A stretch of DNA of 64,000 bases from Pectinophora gossypiella (GCF_024362695.1 NC_065419.1:9672678-9736677); one strand, 5' to 3'. Counted from the first letter of the stretch, positions 10,438 through 20,744 are shown. The notes: a model not told the origin generated them from the sequence alone. Made by a program: numbers and translations.

Positions 10438-10490
10438 TAGTGATGTCCCGTTCCCACTTTGGGAACATTCCCGGGAACGGCACGTCACTG
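10438..10490. mobile_element. 53-bp hAT-type MITE with 8-bp target duplication
   Basis: The element starts TAGTGATGTCCCGTTCCC and ends GGGAACGGCACGTCACTG, an 18-bp imperfect inverted repeat. It is flanked by GATAGGGC at 10430-10437 and 10491-10498. An 8-bp duplication and a CAGTG-type end are the hAT signature. Only about 17 bp separate the repeats, so it has no coding capacity. Confidence 0.8.
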
Positions 10491-10549
10491 GATAGGGCTT
10501 GAAGTTATCGCGTGCGGAATAAACCATCAAATAACAAAAATCTACTCAC

Positions 10550-10678
10550 CCTGTAACTGGTAGCGTTGGCGGCATGTGCGTGCGGCAGCGACAGTAGCGC
10601 GATGGGCAGCAGCAGCGCACTTGACATGCGCCGCGGCCCCCCCATCTCTGCGCACCATCCGCGCGCGTACGCGCCTCC
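10550..10678 (-). CDS. Candidate first coding exon of a secreted or membrane protein
   Basis: On the minus strand a pyrimidine-rich acceptor (TTTGTCCTCAG) ends at 10679 and a donor (GGGTGAGTAG) begins at 10549. Translation from the ATG at 10645 gives 32 complete codons ending in phase 0. A second in-frame ATG lies at 10627. The peptide has a short basic start (PRR), the hydrophobic core ALLLPIALLSL and a PHAHA cleavage region, followed by ANATSYR with an N-glycosylation sequon. This is a typical signal peptide. The segment is far richer in G, C and CpG than its surroundings. Downstream exons must lie at lower coordinates or outside the window; none was recognised. The gene family cannot be named. 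Confidence 0.6.
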
Positions 10679-10699
10679 CTGAGGACAAACACGTGTAGG

Positions 10700-11103
10700 C
10701 ACATTAATGTCTTGTGATTATGTTGCTTCGTCTTTGGTTATAAGTTGAAGATAAATAGGTATAATTATGCTTATTAATGTGATACCATTGTGTTGCCTAC
10801 TCTTGTTGCGTTTATGAGTGGGTAGATAAGTGTGCCTACCTACCTAAAGTATAGTAACTGTGAAAAACCGATAGTTACATAAAAACTTCGAGGGTTTCAC
10901 TGTTGCATAACGTTCCGATACAAGTCATGTACGTCTCTAATAAGATCCTTTGAAATAGTTATATAAGCAAATTGGACCATTCTAACTCTTAGTAGAAGTT
11001 GATGTAACTTATAATGAATTTATTTGACCGTAACACCTCAATTTCAAATCAGTTAAATTTGACCCGACAGGGACACGAACCTGGGATCTCTGTCTTTAAG
11101 ACA
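10700..11103. other. Mostly unique; tRNA-like remnant near 11040-11100
   Basis: The sequence GACACGAACCTGGGATC is a pol III B-box on the minus strand (GGTTCGTGTCC). It is probably the head of an eroded SINE. Nothing else was recognised. Confidence 0.35.
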
Positions 11104-11215
11104 CCATCATCACTAATTTAAGAGCCACGCCCTTGTCGGTGTAGCATTCTCCATGCTACTTTTTAGGGAAAAATAGAGCAGTGGTTTCCCTCTTGCCTTC
11201 TGCCCTAACATCATA
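11104..11215 (-). mobile_element. nB element, 3' end
   Basis: The minus-strand tail GGGCAGAAGGCAAGAGGG through the CGACAAGGGCGTGGC TCTTAA end to TGATGATGG matches the other nB copies. It is 5'-truncated. Confidence 0.75.
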
Positions 11216-12380
11216 CACCATAGAAAATAATAATTATAATGTACCTACTTATCTAGTAATTAAAACAAAAGACATCGTGAGGAAACCGTGAACTTCAGGA
11301 CCGCCTAACTACCTGATACTAATCACATATTTTAATAAAATATATGCAGAAAGATTGTACGGATTTTGTGCTGAAATGTACTAAAATTATGAAGGTTTGT
11401 ACTCAAAAGCCTTGAGCGCTAAATGGTACGTCTCATACACCGACCATCCTGACGTCAGGACCGCCGGTGTATTTCTATATCTCGTTAACGGCTACAACTA
11501 TCAATCTGAAACCTATGCCAATGTTTAGTACGCACAGGAAAGATAAGATAATTATTGCATTCCTGATGTTTTTACAAAGGTCTTAAAAGTAGAGGAAAGT
11601 ACAAACAGAAACCCTGAAAGGGCACTACAAAAACTTAAAATTTACACAATAAAAACTAAGAATAAAAATAACAAAGATTATGTTAAAAAATAAAAATCAA
11701 AGATATGTACATTTACAATAATCAGTATCTCAAAGTTTCGTTTTTTCAGTTAACGACATTTGAAGAGATGTATTTTGTCTATTTCAGTTATAAATTAAGG
11801 TAATTTATTGTATATTCTAACGGACATTGATTGAGGGCTGGAGTCTACAAATTTTAAATGGGAAGGGAGTTTGGCCAGTGCGTTGCGAAGTCTTAAATTA
11901 TTAAACCCACAATCTTATCAACCATTCAAACCTATGTGGACAAACACGAAGAGTAATAGCTGTTCATTTTCTAATATTTTCTATAACAGTTAATAACGAT
12001 GGGCGGCTACGCATTTTGCCTGCGTAAATGGAATGAACTATCAAGTAAATAACTAGATATACGAGTCTATGAAATACAAGCATTTCAAATAACAATGTTT
12101 CATCAAGAATCATATCTCTGACAAGGAGATCCACTTCAAAACGTCTACGTATCTTGGTCCCATTTCATTCTCAGTGACAGCTGAAAGTTTCGGCACAGTA
12201 ACTTTTGAATAGAATTACCTACTTGGATGTGAAGTGCCATTTACCACATGTGCTATCGTAACATTGCTGAGGTGTTACGCTCCGCCTTCCACCCATTAAT
12301 GTTATTTTTTTTTTGTATTGTACTGTAACATACATGCATCCTCTCTTTTTTATCATTTACCACAGCTCAGTGGTAAAACC
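11216..12380. other. No gene recognised
   Basis: AT-rich sequence. GACATCGTGAGGAAACC near 11272 is a short match to SINE3. A-rich DNA at 11580-11760 may be an eroded retroposon tail, but no second copy is present. The rest is unique. Confidence 0.35.
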
Positions 12381-12384
12381 CAAG

Positions 12385-12575
12385 ATTAACCAGGTCCATA
12401 CATACATAAACTCACGTCTATCCCGCAGAGACTATGGGATTCCATTTGCTTCGCTCCTGTCACACTTCTCTTGCTTCCTCAACATTCATCAATCGTTTCA
12501 TTCACGCACGCCGTTTCAGAGTAGATCGTACTGAACCTTTTCTAAGGACATCTCCAATTCAGGACCTTCTATCTA
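12385..12575 (-). repeat. Repeat H-related fragment
   Basis: CATACATACATAAACTCACG is the inverse of the repeat H end (CGTGAGTTTATGTATGTATG). The downstream part (CTATGGGATTCCATTTGCTT) has no other copy here. The overlapping open frames are probably fortuitous. Confidence 0.4.
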
Positions 12576-12711
12576 GAAGGTCTCCTACCTATCTAGGTAG
12601 GTGCCTACTTACCGGTAAAAGTCCGAAATGAACGATTATTGAAATGGATTATTACGAGTACTATCATCACTCGGTACATCTTACGATTACTTCGGTATAT
12701 AAAGATCACCC

Positions 12712-13050
12712 ACGCCTATTTTATTTTAAGTTATACCTGTCATTTTCTTATCCGCCGAAAAGGAAAGGGACGGGTAATCGACAGGCATACAATTTATGGA
12801 ACACACGACAATTTTAGGCAGAATTTAAAATACCCACCCAAAATTGTATATTAGCCTATAACCCGACAGAATTAAGTTGACAGCACACGTCAAACGAGTT
12901 GCAAAACGGCGAGATTTATTCGCCTGGGTTATTCATTCATTTTAAAATTAACAATTGTCAATCATCCATTCCTTTCCTTTTTGGCGGATAAGAAAATGAC
13001 GGGTATAATTTAATATTAAATTAGGAGGGGTCTGCATGAATCGCGGCCAA
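12712..13050. mobile_element. MITE-2 copy
   Basis: The left arm TCATTTTCTTATCCGCCG, then AAAAGGAAAGGGACGGG, is mirrored by the right arm CCTTTCCTTTTTGGCGGA. The right end reads TCTGCATGAATCGCGGCCAA. The core aligns with the copy at 8160. No ORF. Confidence 0.8.
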
Positions 13051-13879
13051 TATTGTGTTATCATTTTGCTTCTTTTATTTGCGCTTACGTTTTAAGTCTG
13101 TACGTGGCGTCCAACATAATTAGAAAATTTAAAGTGTTTGCTTATCTAGCTAGGAAATATAATTATGTATGTAAATAGGTTAGTGTCCGACCGAAACTAA
13201 GTAGGTTTTAGGGCTGAAACCGAAACCGAATTTCGGCCAAAATCGACACCGGAACTTCCATAAAAGGTCATGTTTTCGTGGAAAATATAGACTGGCTATG
13301 TAAAGTATTTTGAAACTATTTTTTTAATATAAAAAAGGCAATAGTGCAGAGATTAGAGCCACTAGATCGGATATTGGACTCTGCTCGATCGCTCGGATTA
13401 GGTCCACACATCGACACTACAAGTAGGTATACATCAGCAAGTATTCTAGAATATTTATAGACAATCTACGTACATATTGCAGTAGTGAAAAAAATCTCTT
13501 TAATCCGTATAGTTTATTATTATTTATTTATTCGTACACAATAAAACAGACAAATACAGAAAAGCTTATAGAGATAACTCTACTGTACTTCACTGTCCTG
13601 TCTGTAAGTTTGTGCTTACTTGTACTGTAAACTGTGTTTAGAGAAACAAAAAGATTTTTTGTATATAAAAAAAAAATGTTTTGAGTTGCCATTGCCGATT
13701 GAAAACAATTATAAATTATTATCTCTTTTAACTTTACTTATTTCTAGTTGATCATAATGTTAATTTGATTATATTAAAACTGACGTAATATTAGGCAGGT
13801 ATTGTTGAAGACTGTTGTTGAAGGGACGTATGAATTACTTTGCTAATCATAATGAGTGTACATAACTTAGAATCAAGCT
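13051..13879. other. No gene recognised
   Basis: AT-rich. Short GGCTGAAACCGAAACCGAA motifs near 13210 suggest an eroded MITE, and TTTATTTATTCGTACAC near 13530 a minus-strand LINE tail. Neither has a second copy here. Confidence 0.3.
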
Positions 13880-14180
13880 TGTATCCCCGAAAGGGTAAGC
13901 ATAGGAGTATAATACTATATAATATACACCCACTCCTTGCCAGATATTTTTAAGTGCCATGTAATAGGAGGCATGCAGGGGGGGGGGGGGGTGTAGTCGT
14001 TACATGAGCTATGTCAGGGGCCTTTGGCGGCTCAATAATAACCCTGACATTAGAAGGAGACAGGAGGCGAGTCTATTGCCACTGTTCGGGCACAAATCCA
14101 GGAAACCACGTTATACCAATTATACGTACACATTATTATGATTCGAACATAATTCATGTTTCAGACTCATAAAGTCAAAT
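13880..14180 (+). mobile_element. Repeat I, interrupted by a SINE1 tail
   Basis: ACACCCACTCCTTGCCAG, then after the break GGCGAGTCTATTGCCA and CAAATCCAGGAAACCACG, match 18515-18705 and 48045-48185. The two halves are separated by an 89-bp insert at 13973-14061. Confidence 0.65.
13973..14061 (+). mobile_element. SINE1 3' fragment nested in repeat I
   Basis: The insert carries GTCGTTACATGAGCTATG and GGCCTTTGGCGGCTCAATA. It is flanked by AGGAGGC at 13966-13972 and 14062-14068, a likely target-site duplication. A run of 14 G at 13978-13991 sits at its 5' edge. Confidence 0.6.
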
Positions 14181-14235
14181 TCACTACGGTGTAAGTCACG
14201 CGTTCACCGAGCAGTGATATCAAATTATATTCTGG

Positions 14236-14350
14236 CATCATCATCATCATCATTAATTTAAGAGCCACGCTCTTGTCGCTGTAGCAGTCTCCATGCTACT
14301 TTTTAAAAGGTAAAATAGGGCTGTGGTTCCCTCCTTGCCTTCCGCCCCCT
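14236..14350 (-). mobile_element. nB element, 3' end
   Basis: The minus-strand copy ends in (TGA)n after GACAAGAGCGTGGC TCTTAA. It is 5'-truncated inside the GGGCGGAAGG block. Confidence 0.75.
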
Positions 14351-14711
14351 GACACTCGAACAAAATTTAAAAGCCAAGTGCAGTTTCTGTAGATAAAACC
14401 AATATACCTACATCGCTCTAATACTCGCGTGTTCGAGACAGGGAACAGAAATGTCGTATCGTACGCCTTCGTTCTCGAAATAAAAGCTTCCAATGTGATT
14501 TCGCTTGAAGTCTCGACAATACGAAGTGATACGATGCATCGTATCAAGTCAAGGTGAAGTGAAAATACGACTTTTATATTGTACATAAATACTAGGTAGG
14601 TACTAGAGGTTACTCAGAGTGAAGTAGATACTTTGGCATCAATAGTTTGCTTTAAAGCCAAGATTCTGTAAACTAGACGAAGCAATGTATACGTAGAAGA
14701 ATATATTTTTT
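14351..14711. other. Unique stretch with a 20-bp perfect palindrome
   Basis: TGATACGATGCATCGTATCA at 14527-14546 is perfectly self-complementary. A 96-codon minus-strand frame spans this region and the repeat beside it, with no recognisable motif. Confidence 0.4.
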
Positions 14712-14957
14712 TAAGAACTTTTCTCGGCTATACATGTTGTGAGAAACTGCAGTAGTTTGTAATATGTATATTTCAAGAATTATGGGGAAGCAGGAATTGC
14801 CGGAGAATTATACTTAGGAATCGTTCGGGGAGTCGCTGTCAACGCCATAATTCTATTTGAACAAGGCAAAACATGTGTACTTAGGAAAAATTGTCGATTA
14901 AAAGTATAATTACTTATGTTACCCACTGAATAAAGATGTTTTTGAGTTTGATCGGCC
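14712..14957 (+). mobile_element. LINE-D tail, interrupted
   Basis: 14712-14788 (CTCGGCTATACATGTTGTG) and 14905-14957 (ATGTTACCCACTGAATAAAG) match the two ends of the LINE-D tail. Between them is unrelated sequence that includes CGGGGAGTCGCTGTCAACGC, a motif repeated at 50955-50975. An insertion is likely, but its borders are not clear. Confidence 0.5.
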
Positions 14958-15033
14958 TAAAAAATACATATATTTATCATATCGGTTTATAATGTCAAAA
15001 ACAATCCCTACTATAGTTATTTTAAAACACATT

Positions 15034-15087
15034 TTTTGCCGTAAGTTATTGTAGATTTGCCGCATGTGGCATTCATTACTTGGCCGA
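15034..15087 (-). mobile_element. LINE-A 3' tail, short copy
   Basis: GTAAGTTATTGTAGATTTGC, then CGCATGTGGCATTCATTACT, is the inverted LINE-A terminus. The A tail has eroded to ATTTTTTG on this strand. Confidence 0.7.
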
Positions 15088-15322
15088 AATATAAACCACA
15101 TAAAACTTAAGTCGTCTAATACAGTACTTCTCCCAATACAGGGCACACAAATGAAGAATAAAATACATTTATTGCCAGTAACAGTTGCACAGACCTCCCC
15201 CATCAACCCATTATCTCAATTTGATCAATTGATTTGTGCAATTAAGTTAGTGGTATAATATATACGGCTAATATACGGCTAAGAAATGAATGCCTTTTAC
15301 GCTAAAAAAATCCTTCTACGCA

Positions 15323-15343
15323 CCACACACACACACACACGCA
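15323..15343. repeat. (CA)n microsatellite
   Basis: A simple CA repeat, ending in CGCA. Confidence 0.9.
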
Positions 15344-15380
15344 CTTCTACACTTGACTACAGTAGTAGTCAAGTTAAATT

Positions 15381-15605
15381 AACTGTCTAGGAACTGATAT
15401 TTAGCAGCCTAATTACTTAATTATATAACAATATAAAATGTTTATTTTTAAAAGAACGTCTAGGGCGCTGTGCCGAGATTTTTCTTGCAGCTTCTTTTCC
15501 CCGGCTATACAGGTTGTAAGAAGCTGCTGATGAGACATTCGTTATGTAAAAAATTACGATTCAAAGTGTAACTATATTACTGGCTCGACCTGTAATTAAT
15601 AATAT
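15381..15605 (+). mobile_element. LINE-D tail
   Basis: Runs from AACTGTCTAGGAACTGAT through GGGCGCTGTGCCGAGATTT and GCAGCTTCTTTTCC to GATTCAAAGTGTAACTA. The same order is seen at 32431-32610, which extends the recognisable family to about 220 bp. Confidence 0.65.
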
Positions 15606-17587
15606 ATTTTAATGTGATTGAATTCCGTAATAATATTTAATTTAAATTGAATTTTGTAATATTTGTATCGTATAATTATTACTATCAATAAATGACTATG
15701 ACTACTGTATCTATCACTCTATCTTCAACCATTCACGAAAGAAAACACATTACTGTTCACGGATTGTCTCAAAAGGGCTCTCTAATTTTATTTTTTTAGG
15801 ACTGAGCACGCATTAGTAAAGAGAAAGAGGTTCAATAGATTGAAAGAAGCGTAAAATTTTCAACTGACGGCTAGTGACAAATATACTACGTATTAATACC
15901 TAGTCGTTTAGCCAACTAGGTGGAGTTGAAAACTGAAAACTCAGACGCCAACCCGCATTACAGGAACGTGGTGTGGTATGCTTCGGTAGATTGAGTGGAC
16001 GCCTTTACCTAGGACCTTAGCTAAGTAGCAAACGATTACAAAAAAACGACAGTGTTATCGAATTAATAAAATACACATTTCGATTGTTTATGTTTCTTAA
16101 AAATTATCCAATAGACATTAGAAGAATTGATGTCATTTCATTATTTGGTGGGTGAGTACCTAAGAGAGGGTTTTTAATTCTTGATGTTCCAAATTCATGT
16201 TGAAAATTTAATTGAACTCGTGTTTCGTTCAATGAAAATTCGGAAGTATTTAGATTATGGAATTGTCATGTCACTTTACGTCAATCCTTTCTTTTCGTAT
16301 CGTTTTTTAACTTGGCTAAAGCCCCAGCAGTGGTATGTATGTAGGTTTTTATTTTTTGGGACTGAGCTGGTGTGCAGTACGTTCTGAACAGAAAACAGGT
16401 CAATAAATTAAAAGCTGCGAAATACTGCAAATGGCTGCAGGTGACGAGGCTAGGTTTTCAGGTCGTCGCGATTACACGAGGCGGGTCGTGCCCCCAAGCG
16501 CGTTTCCTACAAAAGGAAGGCATTTAGGGGTTATTTTGAAGCACTTAGCTATTTTTCTTAGCATTATACGCTCTCGAAAACGTCTTAGCTACCTACTTAG
16601 TTATTCATTCGATATTTACCCGACTGCCAGGAATTATGTATTTGGCGCATATCACGTTTGTGAATTTCTTTATACCCTCGAAATATCACAACGGCCGAAT
16701 GGATTTTAATGAATGAGGTACCTAGATTTGTCTTAACTATCCGATGTGTATAGGCTAGGATTTATTATTCAGAAATTCTTTTTTTTTCGGTTTTTTGCTA
16801 AACAGAAGATTCTAACCTTCATAGACATCTGTTTAGCTAAAGATCCTAACTACACACAAACTACTGCGTATGAAGGTTAGAGTCTTCATAGACATCTAAC
16901 AATACCAGGAACTAAGACAAACTTATTCAAGCAGTGCCTTCCGCCGTCTCTGTAGGTTTGGGTACTTTTTATACCCACTTTGATGCCCTCTCTTGAGAAT
17001 ATTTAAGAGAATTAGTGTTTACTTCCAAGCCCATAAGAGGGGAAAGTAAACCAGTACTTTGCATAACTGCTTTTCGTACTTTACGATAAATTTTGGCCAA
17101 ATTGAAGAAATGAGTTTTTCTTTTGAAGTTATATTAACTTTGTTTGACGATGTTGGACGAAGTTTAGGAAATTGTTTGCGACACTTTTTTGTTTATTTAT
17201 GTGATAAACCTTTGGGTAGACATGAAAAAATATCGATGTTTGTTACTAAGTACATACTATTTTATTCAGTGGTACTACGGACTATTTTGTTTAGTAGCAG
17301 CGTGATTTTCATACCAATTAGCAAGTAAACCAGTTATTAGACACAAATTATTCGTTGTAATTTATTTTTTACTTATAATGCGAGTTTATGACTTTATTAA
17401 AAAAAGAAAAATAAAATCTAAGAGAATTACTATTTGACGAGAACCAGTATCTATAATGTGAAAGCCTATAAAATTGGCCTTCTATAAACTACTGTCCTCG
17501 AAGATAATACAATAAAGTAAAATAAGTATTATTCATTAATTTGTTGCTGCCCGGTTCTCTGCAGTAAAAAAGCGCAAAACGTACGTA
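15606..17587. other. Mostly unique AT-rich DNA
   Basis: 15945-16005 (CCAACCCGCATTACAGG, then GGTGTGGTATGC) is a diverged SINE2 piece. At 16820-16905 a CTTCATAGACATCT block occurs twice directly, with CTAACCTTCA and its inverse nearby. Frames at 16181, 16431 and 17059 lack motifs and splice sites. No gene is supported. Confidence 0.35.
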
Positions 17588-17735
17588 AAAAGAGCTTTAT
17601 TACCTAACCTTTAGTCAAATAAGACAACAACAGAGTACAAGAAAGAACAATTTGAAAAAGAAAAGCTGCCAGCGTTCTTACTATTTAAGAGTTTTTATTA
17701 TTATTATTAACACATTCCTCGCTCCCCGCTCGGAT
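17588..17735 (-). mobile_element. LINE-E tail fragment
   Basis: AAAAAGAGCTTTATTACC, CAATTTGAAAAAGAAAAG and AAGAGTTTTTATTATTATT match the copies at 456 and 51609. The ACGGGAACATTCC part is replaced by a related ACACATTCC. Confidence 0.55.
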
Positions 17736-17900
17736 CCGACTGGGGCGGGGTTATTGTAGCGGCGCCTACCGCTCGGATCCGAGTGCTAGGGATGGCAATT
17801 GGGGATCGCAATGCCGGACCAATTTTCAAACCCGGTATTTTCGTTATAGCCCCCAGAACAATACCGGTATACCGGGATCTGAAAAATGTGATTTTTTATT
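17736..17900. mobile_element. Probable hAT-like MITE remnant
   Basis: The palindrome CTCGGATCCGA occurs twice about 50 bp apart. Downstream, CAAACCCGGTATTTTCG and CCGGTATACCGGGATC give the CCGGTAT inverted repeats common to short hAT derivatives. No target duplication is visible, so the assignment is tentative. Confidence 0.4.
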
Positions 17901-18028
17901 GAAATAATAATAATAACAATATACATTTATCCATATTTACAAGCATGCATATGTACTCAATGAAAAGTCACCTTAAAAGTTGTGGTTTCCAGCTATGATT
18001 TTTATTTATTTTGTAAACAGTGAATGTG

Positions 18029-18212
18029 TTAATAGCCCTCGATGTCCCACTGCAGGGCAAAGGTCTCTCTTCCCTTCTTCCACTCCTCCCTATCCCCAGC
18101 TTGTTCGTGCCACCACCGTTTCAAAAAGCGGTCCAACGCGTCTCGCCATCTTTTTCGTGGCCTTCCCCTACGTTTGGTAGCATTTGCAGGAATCCACAGA
18201 GTTTTTATTTTT
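18029..18212 (-). pseudogene. LINE-C reverse transcriptase, C-terminal fragment
   Basis: On the minus strand one open frame of about 60 codons reads LWIPANATKRRGRPRKRWRD, continues through EEWKKGRETFALQWD and ends EGY stop at 18029-18031. The order GRP-KRW, D-W-KGRE-FA-QWD is the C-terminal end of RTE-type LINE polymerases. The reverse-transcriptase and endonuclease domains are absent, so it is a 5'-truncated insertion with no start codon of its own. It is the source-type sequence for the SINE2 and SINE4 tails. Confidence 0.75.
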
Positions 18213-18514
18213 CACACGATCATACCTATACAACTCATGCGACGTTTTCATACAAATTATGCGACGCTTACGTACAACTTACACGTTGTTTCATTATTCA
18301 GTTAAGCCAATTAGCTACGGTGCAAAACATTAAGTAAGTACAATTCCCGGCGTTCCGCTCCGTCACTTTGTTTCATAAGACATCGACTAACTAAGAAGAA
18401 GATTGACTAATTACTTTATAACTAAATATACAACAGGCGCACTGCTAGAATATTACGCGAGCTTTGTGAATAGAATGTCATATTCAAATCTAAACATAAC
18501 ATCAGACCTGTATC

Positions 18515-18705
18515 GGGATAGGAAAATGTGTATAGTAGGTAGGCATACACACCCACTCCTCGTCAGCTACGTTAAATCCCAGGTAATAATGGGCAAACCT
18601 ATTGCCATTAACCGGACGCCCATCTCCGAAACCACGTGATATCAATTAAGCGTCTATGATCCAAAAATGAATTCAATATTCAGACTCATAAAATGTCATA
18701 ATCGG
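18515..18705 (+). mobile_element. Repeat I copy
   Basis: CACACCCACTCCTCGTCAGC, ATTGCCATTAACCGGACG and ACCACGTGATATCAATTA match 13880 and 48045. It ends in CAGACTCATAAAATGTC. Confidence 0.6.
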
Positions 18706-18785
18706 GTTGAAAATTATATTAATTTCCTGCCGGAAATTTCATGAAAACTTTTGTTTCTTTTTCTATTATTTTCGGTTCCATACTT

Positions 18786-18870
18786 AGGCGACGAAAAATT
18801 CCTCTTGATATCAATTCAGAATCGTGGTTTGAATCGTGGTTCTTTTCGTTACGATGTCACTAACACCTGT
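18786..18870. mobile_element. MITE-1 right half
   Basis: GGCGACGAAAAATTCC, then CTTGATATCAATTCAGAA and GTTACGATGTCACTAACACC, form a single arm. The left arm is absent. Confidence 0.65.
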
Positions 18871-18874
18871 ACAT

Positions 18875-19311
18875 ACTTACCAGCAAAGTTCAGGCAAATT
18901 CGCGAGCAAAAATCTAGTTAATTAGAAGTTATTAAAAATTCAAATTAAATATTTATTATAATAAAGGCGTCATTATATAGAAATAACTCATTAGGAGATC
19001 CAAACTTTCTAGCTTTAGTTAATTTAGCTCGCTTAAAAAACTTATGAGACGGCGATTTAAGTTTGTATGGGGCTTTTCGCGAATTTCCAAAGGTTTTTGT
19101 ATGAAACTTCTTAATGAGAAACGTGTACCGTACCTCTCTGAATTCGAAGGAGCTCTATACGTGGTTAAATATTTTAATAAAAGCAAGTACTTAACTTTTC
19201 AAATTTTACTTTATATTTTTAAACTAGAATGTTCCGGCTGTTTATTATTCTTAAAGATTACTACCTAAGTACGTAATGCTACTTACCTATAGTACTTGAA
19301 AAGAGTTCACT
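18875..19311. other. No recognisable feature
   Basis: AT-rich unique sequence. The 74-codon frame at 19044 has no recognisable motif. Confidence 0.35.
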
Positions 19312-19604
19312 TCATCATCATCATCAGCCCAATAACGTCGCCACTGTTGGGGCACGGGCCTTCCCTATGGATGGATAGGGAGATCGGGCCTTAAACCATC
19401 ACGCGGGCCCAGTGCGGATTGACGGTTATTAACGACTGCTAATGCAGCCGGGACCAACTGCTAACGTGCCTTTCGAAGTACGGAGGAGCTCGAGATGAAA
19501 ACTTTTTTTTGTGGTCACCCATCCTATGACCGGCCTTTGCGAAAGTTGCTTAACTTCAACAATCGCAGACCGAGCGCGTTAACCGCTGCGCCACCGAGCT
19601 CCTC
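19312..19604 (-). mobile_element. SINE4, complete: tRNA-like head plus 5S-like block
   Basis: Reading the minus strand from 19604: the head GAGGAGCTCGGTGGCGCAG has a pol III A-box (TGGCGCAGCGGT). Next comes GAAGTTAAGCAAC (19545-19557), 20 bases, then GGATGGGTGACC (19513-19524). In 5S rRNA the same two blocks occur with the same 20-base spacing. The body then carries CTCCGTGCTTCGGAAGG-type sequence. The 3' end is a GCCCCAGCAGTGGGG-type tail plus (TGA)n. This copy has an intact head and no clear target duplication. Confidence 0.8.
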
Positions 19605-19699
19605 GCATAACCAAGCAATACAACCAACTAAAAATATTTTAATTTTTAATGCTAAATGGCCACAGTTTATTTCACTCACCTTGCGTCCTGTCGAACATG

Positions 19700-19832
19700 A
19701 TGGATCATCTCATCACCTATCATCATACGGTTTATCATTATCCACCTTAGGACTATGTATCAAAAGTGGCTGCAAATAGTTTCTTGATTATTTATACGGG
19801 CGTGAGTTTATGTATGTATGTATGTTATTAAC
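19700..19832 (+). repeat. Repeat H copy
   Basis: CACCTATCATCATACGGTTT, CATTATCCACCTTAGGAC and CGGGCGTGAGTTTATGTATG are in the family order. The CCACCCCATTAGGG part is deleted. Confidence 0.6.
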
Positions 19833-19854
19833 CACACATACATAACATAAGCTC

Positions 19855-20045
19855 AATACTATATCACAATTGGGGTAGTCCTCTGACAACCATCACAAGT
19901 GGAACTAAGCACCCACGCCTCACCGTGCTTACTGTTGGACCAACGTGATAGGTAGTGAGCCGCGTCGCCGTCTATAATGGTCGAGCCAACTGTGTTAGTG
20001 AACACTGCACTTAAGATAAGTCAATAACTCATTGGTGGAAGTCCG
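19855..20045 (-). mobile_element. Repeat J copy
   Basis: The best-preserved copy in the window. On the minus strand: CACCAATGAGTTATTGAC, ATTATAGACGGCGACGCGG, GGTCCAACAGTAAGCACGG and GTCAGAGGACTACCCC. It ends in CTTATGTTATGTA, a retroposon-like tail. Related parts occur at 4448, 23325 and 51270. The head does not show clear pol III boxes. Confidence 0.55.
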
Positions 20046-20347
20046 TCAGCGTATTTGTTCAAGAAGTGTATTTACAAACGACATTTACAATCCAATAAAT
20101 CCTGCATTAAGTTTAAATTTAGAACTCAAACCTACGCACGAGTAAAATTAGAGCCCTGTGAATATATACTCCTACGCAAACTTGCCCCATAAAGAGTTTA
20201 AAAGTTACATACATTATCCTGGCAATTACACCCACACTTCTATTCAATCTTGTAGACTGGTCAAAGGTCAGACGTAAAACTAAAAGCATGTTCCTTTACT
20301 GAGAATGAATCGATTAGCCTTTTCCGAAATGAACATTTCAATATTAC

Positions 20348-20684
20348 ATTGTAGCCGTGGTAGCCCAGTTCATAGAACGCTTGACTCTCAATTTAATATA
20401 GGCCTAAACCAACGATTTTTCAAATTTGTTTTCGAATTCATATTTGGATCATAAATGATTATCACGTGTTCAGCGGTGAAGGAAAACATCACGAGGAAAC
20501 CCACATTCCAGAGAAATATATTTCGGAGGTATATGATCAAACCTATATTGGGCTGGTTTTCCCTTCACGGTTTGGAAGGTCAGACAGGCAGTCGCTTCTG
20601 TAAAAACCGGACCTGACAAATCTTCAGGTCAGGTAAACGGACCCCTTGAAAAAGGGATAAAGCTAGGGAGATGATGATGATGAG
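20348..20684 (+). mobile_element. SINE3, full length with 15-bp target duplication
   Basis: The element is flanked by ACATTTCAATATTAC at 20333-20347 and a one-mismatch copy at 20685-20699. It begins with the tRNA-like head GCCGTGGTAGCCCAGTT and continues through GGATCATAAATGATTATCAC, GTGAAGGAAAACATCACG and TGGGCTGGTTTTCCCTTC to a (GAT)n tail. The B-box region of the head is deleted (CAATTTAATATAGG), so this copy is unlikely to be transcribed by pol III. Confidence 0.85.
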
Positions 20685-20744
20685 ACATTTCAACATTACG
20701 TTTATGTTAATTTAAGTTTGACTTCAGTCATATTCACGACCAGG

